Assembly (NCBI GenBank): GCA_019155185.1
Contig: CM032798.1
Coordinates: forward strand, 1,849,501 to 1,913,500
Reading direction: 5' to 3'
Origin: Beaufortia kweichowensis
Lineage: Eukaryota > Chordata > Actinopteri > Cypriniformes > Gastromyzontidae
Length of the DNA stretch: 64,000 bases
Shown: piece after piece, positions 61,792 through 64,000 of the stretch
Position numbering within the stretch: position 1 is the stretch's first letter
Layout: each line of letters begins with the position of its first letter
Notes under the pieces: generated by a model
Databases searched by the model: none
What the model saw: the letters and a program-made list of their open reading frames with translations, nothing else
Told to the model about the DNA's origin: nothing
Position numbers and translations under genes: made by a program

Positions 61792-64000
61792 CTGTAGGAG
61801 GAACAGAAACATAAATCCCGTTCAGGCACCGAAGCACACAATCCCAGAACCCCCAGTGTTTCAGAGCTAACCTCTGACAGATTATAGCATGCTCCATCAT
61901 CACACACTACATCCCCTACCCAGCCATCTCTTACAGAGCCACAGGTGGTACACTCAGGACCGCAGTGTCCGTTCAGAAATAAGGTGTATTTGGAAGCCAA
62001 CAACAAACTGTTCAACAACTGTCACACTGTCGCAGAGTCTTTTAAAGGTCCCTCAGACTGAATTCATATACAGGCCACGCTAAACAACAGACACACAAAT
62101 CAGGCGTGCTGTGAAACTTGAGCAATCACCATACAATGGATCGCCCGTGATGCTCGGAATACATTAGGCTAATGTCTCACATAACATAATGGATGGCTTG
62201 CATCAACAGGAATGTAATTTATACAAGTATATTAACTTGGCTATTGTGAGCATACCGTGGCTTTTAGGTGCACTCTTTGTTGACAAAATACCAACACTAT
62301 TGCTCCATTAAAAGGGATCATAAATTAATCTAAGGGTGAAGAAATATCAGGCACAGAGAATATGAGACTCCTACTCCAGACAGACAACTAACGCTGGTCA
62401 TTGTTCTCTTTCATATCGGCTGTTATTAGGTAAAGTTGAGCTGACGTGGAATTTAGTTTAGCTACTTAAGTGATACTCTATTAATGTCAGAAATCGTTTC
62501 CAAAGGAATTAATAGTGAACTTGCATCCAAACGTGTTTCCTAATTGCTCTTCTGTAATTAATTCACTGGGCAAAAACACAATTTTATAGTTTATTTAGCA
62601 TCGACTCTGGAATTATGAGTTATTATAATTATTACAGTAGAGCTGATTGTTGCAAATAACTGCCCAATTTTGCCAAATTTACCCTAAAAAGTATGTTTTG
62701 CCCTGTTAAATGACACTTTTCAACATTTAGGGTAATGCACATTTAAAAAGTAATAAAAGATTTGCAATTGAGGACTCTATATAAAGACACTATACAGTAC
62801 AAGGTCCTTATATAGAGGAGGAAAAAAATAAAATATAATATAAATCACACAAATATAAGAAATATCCCAGTAAAAAAACAATGCCAATTATTTTAACAAT
62901 CTTCATTGTAAATAATGAAAAAACCCTAGGTTGCAAATGTTACTTTTTGATCTAAAAGAGGTTTTAAAGCTATTTCTATTGTTTGTCATTTATCAATAAA
63001 TCATGCATTTATTTTAATTGTGATAAATAACAATCATTCATTTGCATTGGACCTGCTGACAGGTGATAAAGTTAATAATAAAGCAGTCTGGGGTATATGT
63101 ACACATATACAGCATATTTGTCATTGTGCATATGATATAAAACGTCACGTAAATTAAAAGAGCAGCTTCAGTTTTTATCAAAAGGCTTCAATGCGTCACG
63201 CGTTCGTCACACTTGTTTACCTGTCAGTGTCGCAGCTCTCTTCAGCTTCATGCCGTCAAAGAGACGCGCAAAGTTCCGATGTTGGATTGAAACAATATTA
63301 GAATCACGACTGATTATGATTATGATTATGACCCAACGTTATCCCCTGGTAATCCTAAACGCGAGCCTGAAATTGACACCTGCTCCGAGTCGACTCGATA
63401 GAAAGCAACTCCATATTATCAGATGGAAAGATCCGTTTCAGTGTGACGTACACCTGAAATAGCCAATAGGATTTCCTACAACAGAGTTGGTCCCGCCTCT
63501 CCTAAATTCTGATTCGTTAACGGATGCGTACGCTAGAGCGTTGCGGCAAAGTTCAAATCTTCTGTGGATGTGATTCATCGTAAATGATTCAAAGAGCGCT
63601 TGGACGTGAGAATAAGCGTGAGAGATGTAAGTTTGTTAAAAGACCTTTATTTTTTAATCATGCACACTTTGATCCTCTTACTGGGTTTGTTAAATCATGT
63701 AAATAAATTAAGGGAAGGGCATAACTAGTGTGCTATCCGCACTGACGTCTTCTGACGCAGCGTGAGCTCTAGTGTGTAGGCGCCCTAAATCAAAATGTAA
63801 ATGCCAATGTAGATTTAATGTTAATTTAAGTTAAACACAGCTTTAAATTAAAGATTTAACAAGTAATGTCTCTGGGCAGCTAGTGGGTTGTTTCGTATTA
63901 TTCAGATCAAAATGACGTCATAGTGAATCTTTGTTGGGTAGCAGTTTACTGTCTGATGGGTCACGCAATGATGTCATTCAGTGAATGAGGATGATGGTTG
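61792..64000 (-). other. grm4: Upstream grm4 intron (partial)
   Basis: No exon of the missing N-terminal part of grm4 (signal peptide, or the lobe-1 sequence that should precede IPQVSYAS) is visible on the minus strand here, so this is intron continuing past the window. It contains an AT-rich middle part and a GC/CpG-richer patch at 63180-63630 (annotated separately). Confidence 0.8.
63455..63640 (+). promoter_or_regulatory. CCAAT/GC-box patch with a possible first exon on the + strand
   Basis: AGCCAATAGG at 63461-63470 is followed about 20 nt later by CCCGCCTC, then several CpGs (GATGCGTACGC, GAGCGTTGCGG), and a donor-like AGAGAT/GTAAGT at about 63628. The arrangement resembles a CpG promoter with a short non-coding exon, antisense to grm4. 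No coding frame seen. Confidence 0.25.

Noticed and set aside
1..64000. CRISPR arrays, operons, phage or bacterial mobile elements, tRNA and rRNA genes
   Set aside because: None seen. The spliced receptor gene and repeat content show a vertebrate genome; tandem repeats present have no CRISPR-like regular spacers.

Overview
This is vertebrate nuclear DNA, almost certainly from a teleost and probably a cypriniform fish. Evidence: an AT-rich, intron-dominated layout, GT-AG introns of 0.6 to 10.9 kb, and remnants of short inverted-repeat elements of a type common in carp and zebrafish relatives. The group assignment is inference from the repeats; the gene is directly readable.

The only securely identified gene is grm4, metabotropic glutamate receptor 4 (class C GPCR, group III), on the minus strand. 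Nine coding exons were found, from 61791 down to 16118: 61575-61791, 50544-50679, 48530-48684, 47753-47893, 38514-38714, 33711-33847, 32151-33085, 23377-23626 and 16118-16170. All junctions are GT-AG and all phases join. Together they encode about 741 residues, from roughly residue 174 of mammalian mGlu4 to the C-terminal NHAI-stop. The exon or exons for the signal peptide and first ~173 residues lie beyond base 64000. The last exon (53 nt, tail SSKQTYISYSNHAI) was found by reading the sequence, not from a long reading frame.

The large exon carrying the cysteine-rich domain and TM1-TM6 (32151-33085) is 935 nt although both flanks are phase 0. One G is missing from what should be a four-G run at 32453-32455 (written CCC on the + strand). 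As written, this stops translation in TM4. All other parts of the gene look intact, so a homopolymer assembly error is likelier than a dead gene.

Layout: 61792-64000 is the intron upstream of the first exon seen, with a CCAAT/GC-box patch near 63.46-63.63 kb. 16171-61574 holds the grm4 introns, with a perfect 38-bp hairpin (19461-19595), an AACAT-type satellite (23.7-24.5 kb), an AT-rich minisatellite (25.25-25.85 kb), a ~240-bp three-copy tandem repeat (41.44-42.15 kb), simple repeats and several decayed mobile elements. 15145-16117 is the probable 3' UTR. 1-15000 is mainly intergenic, with a CpG-containing promoter-like patch at about 9.18-9.42 kb, a possible first exon of a second minus-strand gene (donor at 9024), two weak downstream exon candidates (2591-2665, 1274-1370), and an octamer/CCAAT/TATA cluster at 5.17-5.26 kb.

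No undescribed multi-gene system was seen. The points most worth checking are the frameshift, the possible second gene, the exact 37-bp duplication at 10163/10924, and a few regulatory-motif clusters.
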